A stretch of DNA of 61,742 nt from Alphaproteobacteria bacterium (GTDB lineage Bacteria > Pseudomonadota > Alphaproteobacteria > Sphingomonadales > Sphingomonadaceae), in the NCBI GenBank assembly GCA_018823325.1, contig JAHJIJ010000012.1:1-61742 (forward strand), read 5' to 3'. Below the pieces are notes generated by a model. That model was not told where the DNA came from and ran no database searches. It was given only the letters and a program-made list of their open reading frames with translations. Each line of letters begins with the position of its first letter. The first letter of the stretch is position 1. Shown here piece after piece: positions 37,102 to 47,389 of this stretch. The position numbers and the translations under genes are program-made.

Positions 37102-38415
37102 ATGCGTCTGTTCAACACCACTGCCCTCTCCATCGCGCTCGCGGCCGTTGCGGCGGGTGCCTTCGCCCCGTCTGCAGCATCAGCGCAGAGCCGCAAGGAG
37201 AAGAAGGAGCAGCAGCAAGAGCAGAACGCTGCTCCCAAGATTTCGCTGAGCCGCGGTTTCCAGAAGGGCGCGGTTGAGGCGCAGGAACTGGTGCAGAAGC
37301 AGGATTTTGCGGGAGCCAAGGCGAAGCTCGACGAGATTCAGGCATCGGCAACCAAGCCTGATGACCATTATTTCTTTGCGAGCTTGCTGCTTCAAGTCGG
37401 GATCAACCTGAAGGATGAGGCGCTGCAGCGGCGCGCCCTCGAGACGATGATCGAATCAGGGATGACCCCGGCCACCGAGCTGCCGAAATTTCATTATTTC
37501 GTCGGTCAATTTGCCTTCAACGCCAAGCAGTATGATCAGGCGCGCACGCATTTCCAGCAGGCAATTGACGCCAATTATGGTGGCGCGCTCCCTGAGGTTC
37601 TGATCGCAAACACGTACTTTAACGAAGCGCAGGAGCAGATCGTCAACAACCAGTTCACCGATGCCGGCAAGGCCAAGGTGGAGCAGGGACTGCCCCATCT
37701 GAAGAGGGCAATCGAGTTGCAGGAAGCTTCAGGCGAAGCTGTTGATGCGAGCTGGTATAACAAGGGCCTGAGCATGGCCACGTTCGCCAAGTCGCCCAGC
37801 GCTCCGGAATGGACCAAGATTGCTCTTGCGAAGAGCGGCACGCCGGACAACTGGCGCCTGGTTCTGCGTATGCTGCAGGACGAGTATCCGAACATTTCGC
37901 GCGATGAGAATCTCGACATCCTGCGCTTGATGGCCGCGACGAAATCGCTTCAGAACGATTACAGCTACAATGAGTATGCTGAGACCGCCAATCGCGTGGG
38001 TTTGCCTGGCGAGGTGAAGGCGATCATCGATCAAGGCCGGGCGAGCGGCGAAATCGGCGCCAACTTCTTGTCGGATCTCTATCAGATCGCAAACACCGGA
38101 ATGGCGCAGGACAAGGCGTCCCTTGCGTCGTCGGAAAAAAGCGCTGCTGGCGCGGCAACCGGTCGGCCGGCGGCCAACACGGGCAATGCTTTTCTAGGCT
38201 ATGGCGAGAATGCCAAGGCGGCCCAACTCTATCGGCTTGCCCTCGAAAAGGGCGGAGTCGATGCTGACGAAGTCAACACGCGCTTGGGCATTGCTCTCGC
38301 TCGGTCTGGAGACAAGGCCGGCGCTATCGAGGCGTTCAGCAAGGTCAGCGGCACCGGAGTTCGCAAGAGGATTGCAGATCTCTGGACGGTGTGGGTGAAT
38401 AATTCCGCTGCTTGA
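37102..38415 (+). CDS. Secreted tetratricopeptide-repeat protein, unknown function
   Basis: A 437-residue protein with a cleavable signal (MRLFNTTALSIALAAVAAGAFAPSAASAQ). The mature N-terminus is very rich in Lys, Glu and Gln (SRKEKKEQQQEQN). The body is helical with several tetratricopeptide-like units, for example KFHYFVGQFAFNAKQYDQARTHF (near 132), HLKRAIELQE, and near the C-terminus NAKAAQLYRLALEKGGVDADEVNTRLGIALARSGDKAGAIEAF. It is probably periplasmic and involved in protein-protein contacts. The ATG at 37102 follows GGAGGATATCTTTG. It is monocistronic, with a terminator behind. I do not recognise a named orthologue. Confidence 0.8.
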   Translation: MRLFNTTALSIALAAVAAGAFAPSAASAQSRKEKKEQQQEQNAAPKISLSRGFQKGAVEAQELVQKQDFAGAKAKLDEIQASATKPDDHYFFASLLLQVGINLKDEALQRRALETMIESGMTPATELPKFHYFVGQFAFNAKQYDQARTHFQQAIDANYGGALPEVLIANTYFNEAQEQIVNNQFTDAGKAKVEQGLPHLKRAIELQEASGEAVDASWYNKGLSMATFAKSPSAPEWTKIALAKSGTPDNWRLVLRMLQDEYPNISRDENLDILRLMAATKSLQNDYSYNEYAETANRVGLPGEVKAIIDQGRASGEIGANFLSDLYQIANTGMAQDKASLASSEKSAAGAATGRPAANTGNAFLGYGENAKAAQLYRLALEKGGVDADEVNTRLGIALARSGDKAGAIEAFSKVSGTGVRKRIADLWTVWVNNSAA

Positions 38416-38441
38416 TGCGCTAAAAATTGTCGGAAATGCTT

Positions 38442-38472
38442 ATGCCGGCGGCCACGGGTCGCCGGCATTTCT
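38442..38472. terminator. Terminator between the TPR gene and the Lrp-family gene
   Basis: ATGCCGGCG (38442-38450) and CGCCGGCAT (38460-38468) form a perfect 9-bp stem followed by TTCTG, 27 bases past the TPR stop and 37 bases from the end of the convergent Lrp-family gene. It could serve both. Confidence 0.7.
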
Positions 38473-38508
38473 GTGAGGAAGGCCGGCCGAACGCGATTAC
38501 AGCTGATC

Positions 38509-38985
38509 TCAAACAGGAACGCCGGGAAGGTTCTTGGACGTTCGAATTGTGAGCGACGTCTTGACGCTCGCGACATTCGGCGCCTGCGTCAACTTTGACG
38601 TAAGGAACTGCTGGAAACTGCGAAGATCCTGCGCCACGACTTTCAGAATGAAATCTATCTCGCCGTTGAGCATGTGACATTCGCGGACCTCGGGGAGCTC
38701 CGCGACATGGGCCTCGAAAGCCTGCAAGTCCTCCTCTGCCTGGCTCTTCAGGCTTACCATTGCAAAGACGGTCGTCGTGTATCCCAATGCCACCGGATCA
38801 AGATGCGCATGATAGGATGCGATGTAGCCGCGCTCCTCCAGGCTTCGAACCCGACGGAGACAGGGCGGAGCGGTCAGCCCGACGCGCCGGGCCAGGTCGA
38901 CGTTGGTCATGCGACCGTCTTCCTGCAGCGCTTCCAGTATCTTGATATCCGTCTCATCGATCACAGCGCCGGGCATATGAGACAT
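38509..38985 (-). CDS. Lrp/AsnC-family transcriptional regulator
   Basis: A 158-residue Lrp-family regulator: the N-terminal winged helix DETDIKILEALQEDGRMTNVDLARRVGLTAPPCLRRVRSLEERGYI, then the RAM ligand domain with TTVFAMVSLKSQAEEDLQAFE and CHMLNGEIDFILKVVAQDLRSFQQFL. Start at 38985 (MSHMPGAV) is chosen from the ribosome site AAAGGA; extending upstream adds residues without similarity. Such regulators bind amino acids and control their metabolism. It is divergent from the kinase-like gene at 39126, 140 bases away, so it may control it or itself. Confidence 0.92.
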   Translation of the reverse strand: MSHMPGAVIDETDIKILEALQEDGRMTNVDLARRVGLTAPPCLRRVRSLEERGYIASYHAHLDPVALGYTTTVFAMVSLKSQAEEDLQAFEAHVAELPEVRECHMLNGEIDFILKVVAQDLRSFQQFLTSKLTQAPNVASVKTSLTIRTSKNLPGVPV

Positions 38986-39125
38986 TTCCTTTCGCTGAGC
39001 CTTTGCAGGTCGGAACATAATGTCGCTACACCGCAATTGTCCCACAATGCAACGTCCCAATTTTTGCAGCTAGCCGCGGTGAATTCCCGGCATTAAGCGC
39101 TGTTTTCACACGGGGACCGACAGGC

Positions 39126-40889
39126 ATGCGTTTCAACGATCTTCTGCGCACAGTGCTCGGCAACAGCGGCGAAGGTGCTGGTGCCGCTGTTACGCGCTGG
39201 CGTCAGTGCATGGATCTGCTTGCCCAGTATGATGTGTCCGGTTCGGGCAAGCCTTCGATCTCGACAGAAGAAAAAGAAGCGATCCTGGCAATCATGGAAG
39301 GCGCCCGCCCGCAGATCAGCCTTGAGCGGCGGATTGCCTCCGTCATTGAGCTCGGTCCACGGTTGCGCTCTCCGACGCTCGTACGGTTTCTGTCTCGGGA
39401 TCACCCGTCGCTCGTCGTGGCGATGATGAAGTCCGTAGCTCTGAGCGGGGAAGACTGGACCTCGGTCATCCCCGAGATCGGGCCACTTGCTCGCAGCGTG
39501 CTGCGGCGGCGAGCCGGCCTGGATCCCATGGCATTGTCTGCGCTGAAGCGCTTTGGCGAAATCGATCTCTCGCTTCCGGCATCGCTTCCCATGGCGGCGG
39601 AAGCGAGAGAATATCAGCAGGTGCCCGCTGACAGCCCCTCGATCAACGTGCATGAAGCTGCGCCACATGCAGATCGGGAGGCGGATCAGGGATCGTCGGA
39701 CGAACCCAGCCAGATCGGTCGTATCGTGGCTCGGATCGAGCGCTTCAAGAAGTCGCATCCCTTTCAGCAGGCCGATGTGGCTAAACCGGCATCCGAGTGG
39801 GCCGATGAGCCCGTGCAGTCCGAAACACCTGTCGAAGAATCTCTCGACCACTTCCAGTTCGAAACCGATGCATCGGGGCTTGTGCGTGTGGCTGATGGCG
39901 CACGACCTGCAGCAGTCATCGGCCTCAGCATCGCCACACCGGGGCTGGGGGGCAGTCAAGGCGTCGACGGCGCTACCCTGGGGGCATTCCGACATCGCGC
40001 TGCATTCGAGGGCAATCGAATGGTTCTGAACGATGGACCGCTGGCTGGCGAATGGCGTATCTCGGGCGAACCGCATTTTGACAGGCAGAGCGGTCGATTT
40101 CTTGGCTATACCGGCACTGCCCGACGTGAGCGTCGTTTTGAAGGGCCGGTGCGTCCGAAATCGGCTGAGCAGGTCGACGAACGGGGGAATGTCTCGGCGT
40201 CCGACACGCGTCAGTTGATCCACGAACTACGGACACCTCTTAACGCTGTGCATGGCTATGGTGAGATGATCGAGGCCCAAATTCTCGGTCCAGTCCCTGA
40301 CGCCTATCGCGAGATCGCCCGGTCAATTCTTGCGGACGCGCGCTCGCTCCTGTCGACGTTCGACGATCTGGATACGGCGAGCCGGCTTGAGCGTGGCGAC
40401 GCGCCATCGCATGGGAGCGAGGTCAACCTGGGGGACGTGCTTCAATCCGTTCTGGTCGGGCTAGACTGCGATCGAGACAATCGCGTCAGCTTGTCGGTTG
40501 AGAGCGGCCTGTGCATTGTCGAAGGGGACAGGGGCCAGATCGAGCGGATGCTGAGCCATCTGATCCGTGTCGGCCGTGCGGGCCTGGCTGACGACGAGCA
40601 GTTGGTCCTGTGCCTCTGTTCGGACCCGGCAGGCGGATCGGTAAGCCTGACCATGAGCCGCCCGGCAGCGCTCGGCGGAATCACGGACCGCGAATTGATG
40701 GAGCAAGGCTATGTCGTCGAGCAACAGTTGCGCGGGCCGGCACTGCCACTCGGAATTCCCTTCACGCTCAGGCTGATCCGCGGCATCGTGCGCCATTTGG
40801 GCGGCGAATTCGCTATGACGCCGCAGGCGTTCGGGATCGTACTGCCGACCGCCCCAGAGACACAGCAAGGGCAGGAACACAACGCCTGA
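39126..40889 (+). CDS. Histidine-kinase-like protein with degenerate ATPase domain
   Basis: A 587-residue cytoplasmic protein with no membrane segment or signal. The first 160 residues are a helical region of unknown type, followed by a PAS-like segment (about 240-340). A clear HisKA H-box DTRQLIHELRTPLNAVHGYGEMIE (His366) is then followed by a weak HATPase region. The N-box asparagine normally in xxNLxxNAxK is lacking (here LSHLIRVGRAGL, 477-487), and no DxGxG G1 box is seen; only the last strand region GIPFTLRLIRGIVRHLGGEF resembles the G2/C-terminal part. It may bind a response regulator without phosphorylating it. No receiver-domain gene is adjacent. Confidence 0.8.
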   Translation: MRFNDLLRTVLGNSGEGAGAAVTRWRQCMDLLAQYDVSGSGKPSISTEEKEAILAIMEGARPQISLERRIASVIELGPRLRSPTLVRFLSRDHPSLVVAMMKSVALSGEDWTSVIPEIGPLARSVLRRRAGLDPMALSALKRFGEIDLSLPASLPMAAEAREYQQVPADSPSINVHEAAPHADREADQGSSDEPSQIGRIVARIERFKKSHPFQQADVAKPASEWADEPVQSETPVEESLDHFQFETDASGLVRVADGARPAAVIGLSIATPGLGGSQGVDGATLGAFRHRAAFEGNRMVLNDGPLAGEWRISGEPHFDRQSGRFLGYTGTARRERRFEGPVRPKSAEQVDERGNVSASDTRQLIHELRTPLNAVHGYGEMIEAQILGPVPDAYREIARSILADARSLLSTFDDLDTASRLERGDAPSHGSEVNLGDVLQSVLVGLDCDRDNRVSLSVESGLCIVEGDRGQIERMLSHLIRVGRAGLADDEQLVLCLCSDPAGGSVSLTMSRPAALGGITDRELMEQGYVVEQQLRGPALPLGIPFTLRLIRGIVRHLGGEFAMTPQAFGIVLPTAPETQQGQEHNA

Positions 40890-41001
40890 CCGCCGACGGT
40901 CGCAATCGACGCTTTAGTCAGCGTTCCGCATCAAGACTTGCCAATCAGGATCGCGGCGAGCTAACGGCCAGACTGCCGGCAATGTCCGGTGATGGAGAAT
41001 G

Positions 41002-41077
41002 GGGCCTGTAGCTCAATGGTTAGAGCTGGCCGCTCATAACGGCTAGGTTGCGGGTTCGAGTCCTGCCGGGCCCACCA
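41002..41077 (+). tRNA. tRNA with anticodon CAU, probably tRNA-Ile2 (lysidine type)
   Basis: Complete cloverleaf of 76 bases including encoded CCA. The acceptor stem GGGCCTG pairs with CGGGCCC, the T loop is TTCGAGT and the anticodon loop CTCATAA gives CAT at 41035-41037. The short D loop (CAATGGTTA) and GG-start are like the isoleucine-AUA tRNA modified by TilS, rather than the elongator methionine tRNA, which usually has one more D-loop base. It does not have initiator features (a three G-C anticodon stem and an unpaired first base). Either identity, Ile2 or elongator Met, is possible. Confidence 0.95.
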
Positions 41078-41117
41078 TCCATCCAGGCTTGCGGCCTGCA
41101 ACACGGTTGCCCGCGTC

Positions 41118-41900
41118 TCATTCTCCGGCGGGCGTCACCACCACCGTAACACGGCGTCGCTGGGCGTCGTCGATTCCGTTGGGCGCTTCCTCAGCCTCAA
41201 CCCAGGCAAGCTCGATTTTCGGCTCAGTCAAACCCAGGTTTGACAGAATGGCGCCGATCTTCCGAGCGCGCTGTTCGCCTAGCCCCTCCGCCTCGGCGAG
41301 CAATGTGCCGTTGGATAGCAGGCTTGTCGCGGAATAACCGGTGATGCTGATCCTGCGCGCCTCGGACACGGTCGCGTAGATCAGAATCTCAACCACCCTT
41401 TTCTGCATCTGATCGACGAGGATGTCCGTGCCGTAATCGAACTCGATCCGGAATTCGCGGACGCCGTAGGGTGGAGAGGGTGGTTCGGAGCGCATGAAGC
41501 TGCCGATCCCATCAACCACGTCGCGCGGGCGCGAGGCGAGGGGGCGCCGAGCAGGCAGCACGGGCGGTGTCAGCCCTTCGCCAGAAAGCACCGGACCATC
41601 ACAAGAAAGGTCCAATTCCGGCATGACGGAAACTCGCAGCGGCTTCATCACCAGTCCGCCGCAGATGCGAGGCTCATCGGTCACGACACCTTCCACCAAA
41701 ACCTGATGCTTCATTTGCGGCAGATAGCTGTCGTTCGGCCCGCGCTGCGCGCCAATGAAATATGTCTCGCCCTCATAAATGGCCGTCCAGCAATTGGGGC
41801 TGGTGTCATGAAGTTGCGGACACGCCAGGAAGCTGAGATTGCGCGCACTCGCTGGCGCAGCGTTGATCATCAACAGCAGCATGAGGCTGAGGCGGATCAT
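41118..41900 (-). CDS. Secreted OmpA-C-like domain protein
   Basis: A 260-residue protein with a signal peptide (MIRLSLMLLLMINAAPASA). The middle has several Cys residues, and the last 120 residues resemble the OmpA C-terminal peptidoglycan-binding fold: EFRIEFDYGTDILVDQMQKRVVEILIYA, RRISITGYSATSLLSNG and LAEAEGLGEQRARKIGAILSNLGL, DDAQRRRVTVVV. It overlaps the preceding haem protein gene by 4 bases and should be translated with it. It is likely periplasmic or anchored at the wall. Function is unknown. Confidence 0.75.
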   Translation of the reverse strand: MIRLSLMLLLMINAAPASARNLSFLACPQLHDTSPNCWTAIYEGETYFIGAQRGPNDSYLPQMKHQVLVEGVVTDEPRICGGLVMKPLRVSVMPELDLSCDGPVLSGEGLTPPVLPARRPLASRPRDVVDGIGSFMRSEPPSPPYGVREFRIEFDYGTDILVDQMQKRVVEILIYATVSEARRISITGYSATSLLSNGTLLAEAEGLGEQRARKIGAILSNLGLTEPKIELAWVEAEEAPNGIDDAQRRRVTVVVTPAGE

Positions 41901-43408
41901 AGCACGCTCATGAAGTTGGTGAGATCCTGAATTTCCTGCTCGGTGAGCTTCATGTCGAACCGGCGATCATAAATCTCGATCACATCGCGCAATGTCGCGG
42001 CGGAGCCATTGGAGAAATAGGGTGCTCGCGCAGCCAGGCCACGAAACTGCTGCATCGTGATGGCGCCGATCTCGCGGCAGCGCCCGGTGACAAGAGCCCG
42101 GCCTGGATCGTGCGTGAAGATCACTCGGCCGAGATAGGGGTGGGGTGCGGCTTTCGGCGAGCAAGTCAGCTTGAACAGGGGAAGGTCATCCCCGGCTTCT
42201 GAATGCGGCAGGTTGGCGGTGCCGAGGTCCATATAGCCGGGAGCGACATCAAGGCCGGTCATGCTCATGTTGTGACAGCCCACGCAATTGCGCTTCTGCG
42301 GATTGCCGACGCCGAGCGTGTTGAAATTATAAACATCGCGCACCCAGATAGTCCGCGTCTGGAACAGGGCCGCGCCGCGACTGACTGACGCCTTGAAGGC
42401 CGCACCTGGATCGGCGCTGTCCGCACCGCTGCCAGACCAGGCCTCGAACGAACCGAACAGATGGTTCGTGGCGCCATTTGCGAGGATTCCCGGCGTTCCG
42501 CGCAGCATGGCTGCGGGGCCGAGACCCGGCGGACCTTCGGCTTTGGTGAGGTCGCCAGCCCGCCGATCGAAACTCTGGGCGACATAGAGCTGCTGCTCGA
42601 AGTCGATAATCTGCTGCAACTGCGCATCCGTCAGGCCCTGATGGGCCTGGAGGTGAGTCAGAGCGGCGTTGGCCGCTTGCGTGCGCAAGGTCGGCTCGCG
42701 GCTGTCGCTCATGATATTCATGCTGACACGCTCGCCGGTAGATGGATCAACGGCCAGAGGTTCCCCCGATTTAACCTCAAACGGCATCGCAATCCGGTCG
42801 ACCTGAGTCACATATTTGAGATTTCCGACGACGCGCGGACGGCGAAACACCGAGATGGTGGGATTCTTGCTTTGCAGTCCATAGACGGGATGGAGATTGC
42901 AGCCGGTCGGGTCCTTGACGACCTCTATCGTAAACTCAGGCGTAATCGCCTTCCCGTCCGGCGCCTTTAGCGGCCATGGCAGGAAGATTCGGAAGAGCCC
43001 CTTATCCAGCAGCAACGAGTGGCTGGCGCGCTCATTTTGTGGCAAGTTCGGGCAGTTGGAGCCGTCGATCGCAGCGAAGACGGGGTCCTTACCGCCCGTT
43101 TGAGCCCAACGGTCGCGCAGTGTGGTGACCGATATGCTCATCGCATCGGACGGCTGGTGACACGTGACACAGGCGCGGCCGTTATGACCGATGGGCTCGA
43201 AAAACGGATGCCCCTTGGTGCGTACAGCGCCGTTCGCATTCAAGATGGTGAGGCTGCCATATTCGTTTTCGTAGCTGATGCTGGCAGGCAGATCCCGATC
43301 TTCACCGGGCGACCACCAGCGGTCAGACAAGCCCGCCGAAGCGACTCCAGCAAGGATCGCCGCACTGATGAGAGCGCTTACAAGGGCGGTTGAAGAACGC
43401 TTCCGCAT
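41897..43408 (-). CDS. Periplasmic dihaem cytochrome c (peroxidase/MauG-like)
   Basis: A 503-residue secreted protein with signal MRKRSSTALVSALISAAILAGVASA. Two c-type haem motifs are clear: CVTCH (near 80) and CVGCH (near 385). The later TRDVIE region resembles the cytochrome c peroxidase/MauG ending (RGLAARAPYFSNGSAATLRDVIEIYDRRF). Such proteins reduce peroxide or oxidise a partner. The ATG at 43408 is chosen over a GTG one codon upstream. Its stop overlaps the start of the OmpA-like gene, so the two belong to one operon. The size, larger than a 330-residue peroxidase, and the wide spacing of haems place it in an uncharacterised subgroup. Confidence 0.85.
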   Translation of the reverse strand: MRKRSSTALVSALISAAILAGVASAGLSDRWWSPGEDRDLPASISYENEYGSLTILNANGAVRTKGHPFFEPIGHNGRACVTCHQPSDAMSISVTTLRDRWAQTGGKDPVFAAIDGSNCPNLPQNERASHSLLLDKGLFRIFLPWPLKAPDGKAITPEFTIEVVKDPTGCNLHPVYGLQSKNPTISVFRRPRVVGNLKYVTQVDRIAMPFEVKSGEPLAVDPSTGERVSMNIMSDSREPTLRTQAANAALTHLQAHQGLTDAQLQQIIDFEQQLYVAQSFDRRAGDLTKAEGPPGLGPAAMLRGTPGILANGATNHLFGSFEAWSGSGADSADPGAAFKASVSRGAALFQTRTIWVRDVYNFNTLGVGNPQKRNCVGCHNMSMTGLDVAPGYMDLGTANLPHSEAGDDLPLFKLTCSPKAAPHPYLGRVIFTHDPGRALVTGRCREIGAITMQQFRGLAARAPYFSNGSAATLRDVIEIYDRRFDMKLTEQEIQDLTNFMSVL

Positions 43409-43445
43409 CACCCCTAAGTCTTACCTCTCATTCGATTAGTTTTTG

Positions 43446-43522
<77 letters not shown>

Positions 43523-43679
43523 AGCCAAGGCTGGCCTTAGCTTTCGGTTCGGCCTTCATGCAAGCAGAAAGGCCTCAACTGGATCGATGAAGATACGGAT
43601 TCCGGAAAGAGCAGGTTGAAACCGTATCACCGGCCTTCTGGCATTTCCGCCTCTTGCCAGTTCTCCAACCCCTAAATGT

Positions 43680-43711
43680 AAAGGCGGCGCCGGAGAACCG
43701 ACGCCGCCTTT
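43680..43711 (-). terminator. Terminator of the small lipoprotein gene
   Basis: AAAGGCGGCG (43680-43689) and CGCCGCCTTT (43702-43711) form a perfect 10-bp stem with a 12-base loop. On the minus strand it lies 28 bases past the lipoprotein stop and is followed by T-rich TTTACATTT, as expected for a Rho-independent terminator. Confidence 0.75.
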
Positions 43712-43739
43712 GACCATCGCGCAAAAGCGCAATCGCAGA

Positions 43740-43946
43740 TTACTCTGCGACGTTCGCCGTGTTGTTCGTGACGTTGGCGAGGTTGTCCATCGCGTTCGCC
43801 GCATTGTCAGCAGCGTTCGCAGCAGCGTCCAGCTCGTTAACAACCAGTTCATTGGAGACTTCGTTGGTCTCAGCAGCCGGCTGCTCGCCGCACGCTGCAA
43901 GGCTCATGAGCGCGATCGCGGCGCCGGCCACAGCAAACTTCTTCAT
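43740..43946 (-). CDS. Tiny Asn/Ala-rich lipoprotein
   Basis: A 68-residue protein with a lipoprotein signal (MKKFAVAGAAIALMSLAACGEQ, Cys19 after LAA). The mature part is short and low-complexity, with ETNEVSNELVVNELDAAANAADNAANAMDNLANVTNNTANVAE, heptad-like spacing of Asn/Ala/Asp and a probable coiled coil. It should be anchored to a membrane, perhaps abundant like Lpp. Start chosen at 43946 from the ATG preceded by AATAATATG and the full signal; an upstream frame adds no signal. The interval 43947-44223 has no other gene that I can support. Function is unknown. Confidence 0.65.
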   Translation of the reverse strand: MKKFAVAGAAIALMSLAACGEQPAAETNEVSNELVVNELDAAANAADNAANAMDNLANVTNNTANVAE

Positions 43947-44223
43947 ATTATTTGGCTCCCATAGCAAAGGTCGTGCTCCAGCAGGGCACGAGCCGCCCAA
44001 TTAACGCATGTTGCGGGGAAATCAATAGCCTTATCAACCAAAGTGCTTGGCAATATCCATTCAAAAAGCGGCACCGTAACGACATCATAAAGCGCAGAAC
44101 GAGGGGCGGCAGGAGCGAATGAAAGCGACAGGCCGAAAGCCGGATTTGCCAAGGCAGGCGCTGTGAGCTAACCGGGCGCCAAATCAATCCCATGCCGTTT
44201 CCGCTCAAGAGGACCCTTTTAAA

Positions 44224-45903
<1,680 letters not shown>

Positions 45904-45943
45904 CGCTGGACGATCATCCGGCAGACGGAAACGGGGGCGGGCT

Positions 45944-46966
45944 ATGAACGGGAAGCGCAACGGTCCTGGCAAACCCCCAGGCCCCGCAGCGCCGTTCGTC
46001 AGCCGTCCTTCGCCGCAGGCGCATCAGACCGATCTGGTGCTGCGGCGCATGGGTTTCGATGGCCAGCGGGTCGGCACCGCACCTGCCATCCAGACAAGCA
46101 GCTTTACCGGCTCACCTGCCCAATCTCCCCGGCCGAATCGCACGGCCGAAACCGCGCTGGCCCGGCGGGATTGGCTCCTCTCGGTTATGGAGCGTCAGCG
46201 CAGCCTGTCGACAGCCGCCTCCGCTCTCATCCGTTGCGAGGGGATTACCGCTGAGCAGTTTCTCGAGCATTTCTATGCCCCGAGCCGTCCCTGCGTGATT
46301 GCCGGGGCTCTGGCAGACTGGCCAGCCCTGCAGCTCTGGACGCCGGAATATCTGCGCGACACGGTCGGCGATGCGCCAGTCGAGTTTCAAGGGCGGCGGG
46401 AAGCGGCAGGGGATTTCGAACTGGCAAAGGATCGCCACAAGCAGACACTGCCCTTTTCGGCCTATCTGGACCTGATCGAAGCCAATCCGGGCAATGACGC
46501 CTATGTGACCGCCTACAACAGCTCCGCCAATCGGGCTGCCTTTGCACCGCTCATGAGGGACGTAAGGCCTCTGCCTAATCTGCTCGGGCCAGGCGAGGGG
46601 ATGCTCTGGGTGGGGCCAGCGGGCACATTCACGCCGCTTCATTTCGATCTCACCAACAACCTGCTGATTCAGATCACCGGGCGTAAACGCGTCTTGCTCG
46701 TGCCGCCCTCGCAAACCCGGCTCCTTTCGCACCATCGGCACGTGTTTAGTGACGTCCATGACCTGGAGGATGAGGCCTGCATGAAGCGTCACCCGCTCGC
46801 GCAGCAGGTCCAGCCCTATGTCGTGACGCTGGAGGCCGGTGACATGCTCTTCATCCCGGTTGGCTGGTGGCACCAGGTCCGTTCGCTCGACTTCAGTGTG
46901 ATGATGACTTGCATCAATTTTCTTTGGCCCAACAATGCCTGGCAGGATTATCCTGCCGATTCCTGA
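45944..46966 (+). CDS. Cupin-like/JmjC-fold protein
   Basis: A 340-residue protein whose C-terminal two-thirds match the cupin_8/JmjC fold: VGPAGTFTPLHFDLTNNLLIQITGRKRVLLVPPSQT, with the iron ligands His and Asp in HFD, and DMLFIPVGWWHQVRSLDFSVMMTCINFLWPNN, with the third His. The N-terminal 50 residues are Pro-rich and disordered. The family includes 2-oxoglutarate/Fe(II) hydroxylases that modify proteins or RNA; a substrate cannot be given. The gene follows ettA by 40 bases on the same strand, so a translation-related role is possible. The ATG at 45944 follows GGGGGCGGG. Confidence 0.85.
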   Translation: MNGKRNGPGKPPGPAAPFVSRPSPQAHQTDLVLRRMGFDGQRVGTAPAIQTSSFTGSPAQSPRPNRTAETALARRDWLLSVMERQRSLSTAASALIRCEGITAEQFLEHFYAPSRPCVIAGALADWPALQLWTPEYLRDTVGDAPVEFQGRREAAGDFELAKDRHKQTLPFSAYLDLIEANPGNDAYVTAYNSSANRAAFAPLMRDVRPLPNLLGPGEGMLWVGPAGTFTPLHFDLTNNLLIQITGRKRVLLVPPSQTRLLSHHRHVFSDVHDLEDEACMKRHPLAQQVQPYVVTLEAGDMLFIPVGWWHQVRSLDFSVMMTCINFLWPNNAWQDYPADS

Positions 46967-47002
46967 GCTGGGGAGGGGGTGCCGGCGTTCCGGCTGCCTG
47001 CG

Positions 47003-47386
47003 TTACCGGTGGCGCCAGTTCCCGGTTGCGATCACGGGCAGATTGCGGACCGAGCGATTATATTCGTAGGTCCAGACGCGCTTGCCACTATCCAGCAAAT
47101 CCACTTCGATGCGTCGATATTCGGACGCCGAAGGGTTCTCCGGATCGTAGAGTTCATAGGCATCCATCTTCTCGACGAGCGCTGCATCGCGCACGCCGAT
47201 CACCTCGCCATGAACAATACCCGGACCGCCCGTGATCAATCCGGGATATTCCCCAAGATGGTAAAGGCGCCCCGCAATTCGGTCAGGGCCGAAGCGGCGG
47301 ATACTCGCACCGAGATCAAGCGCGCGAAATCCCTGCCCACCGGTCATCAAAAGCCCGTAAACGAAGAACTGGAACCAGTCTTCCAT
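47003..47386 (-). CDS. Gamma-glutamylcyclotransferase-like protein
   Basis: A 127-residue GGCT/AIG2-fold protein. FVYGLLM is the substrate-binding YGxL motif of the family, GRLYHLGEYPGLI the barrel, and HGEVIGVRDAALVEKMDAYELYDPENPSASEYRRIEVDL contains the acidic catalytic Glu region and the YxR motif. It probably cyclises gamma-glutamyl peptides. Translation is nearly coupled to the carbonic anhydrase gene upstream (3-base gap). Confidence 0.85.
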   Translation of the reverse strand: MEDWFQFFVYGLLMTGGQGFRALDLGASIRRFGPDRIAGRLYHLGEYPGLITGGPGIVHGEVIGVRDAALVEKMDAYELYDPENPSASEYRRIEVDLLDSGKRVWTYEYNRSVRNLPVIATGNWRHR

Positions 47387-47389
47387 ACG

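Noticed and set aside
41002..41077. Initiator tRNA-fMet
   Set aside because: The first pair is G-C matched and the anticodon stem lacks the three consecutive G-C pairs of initiators, so it is an elongator-type CAU tRNA.
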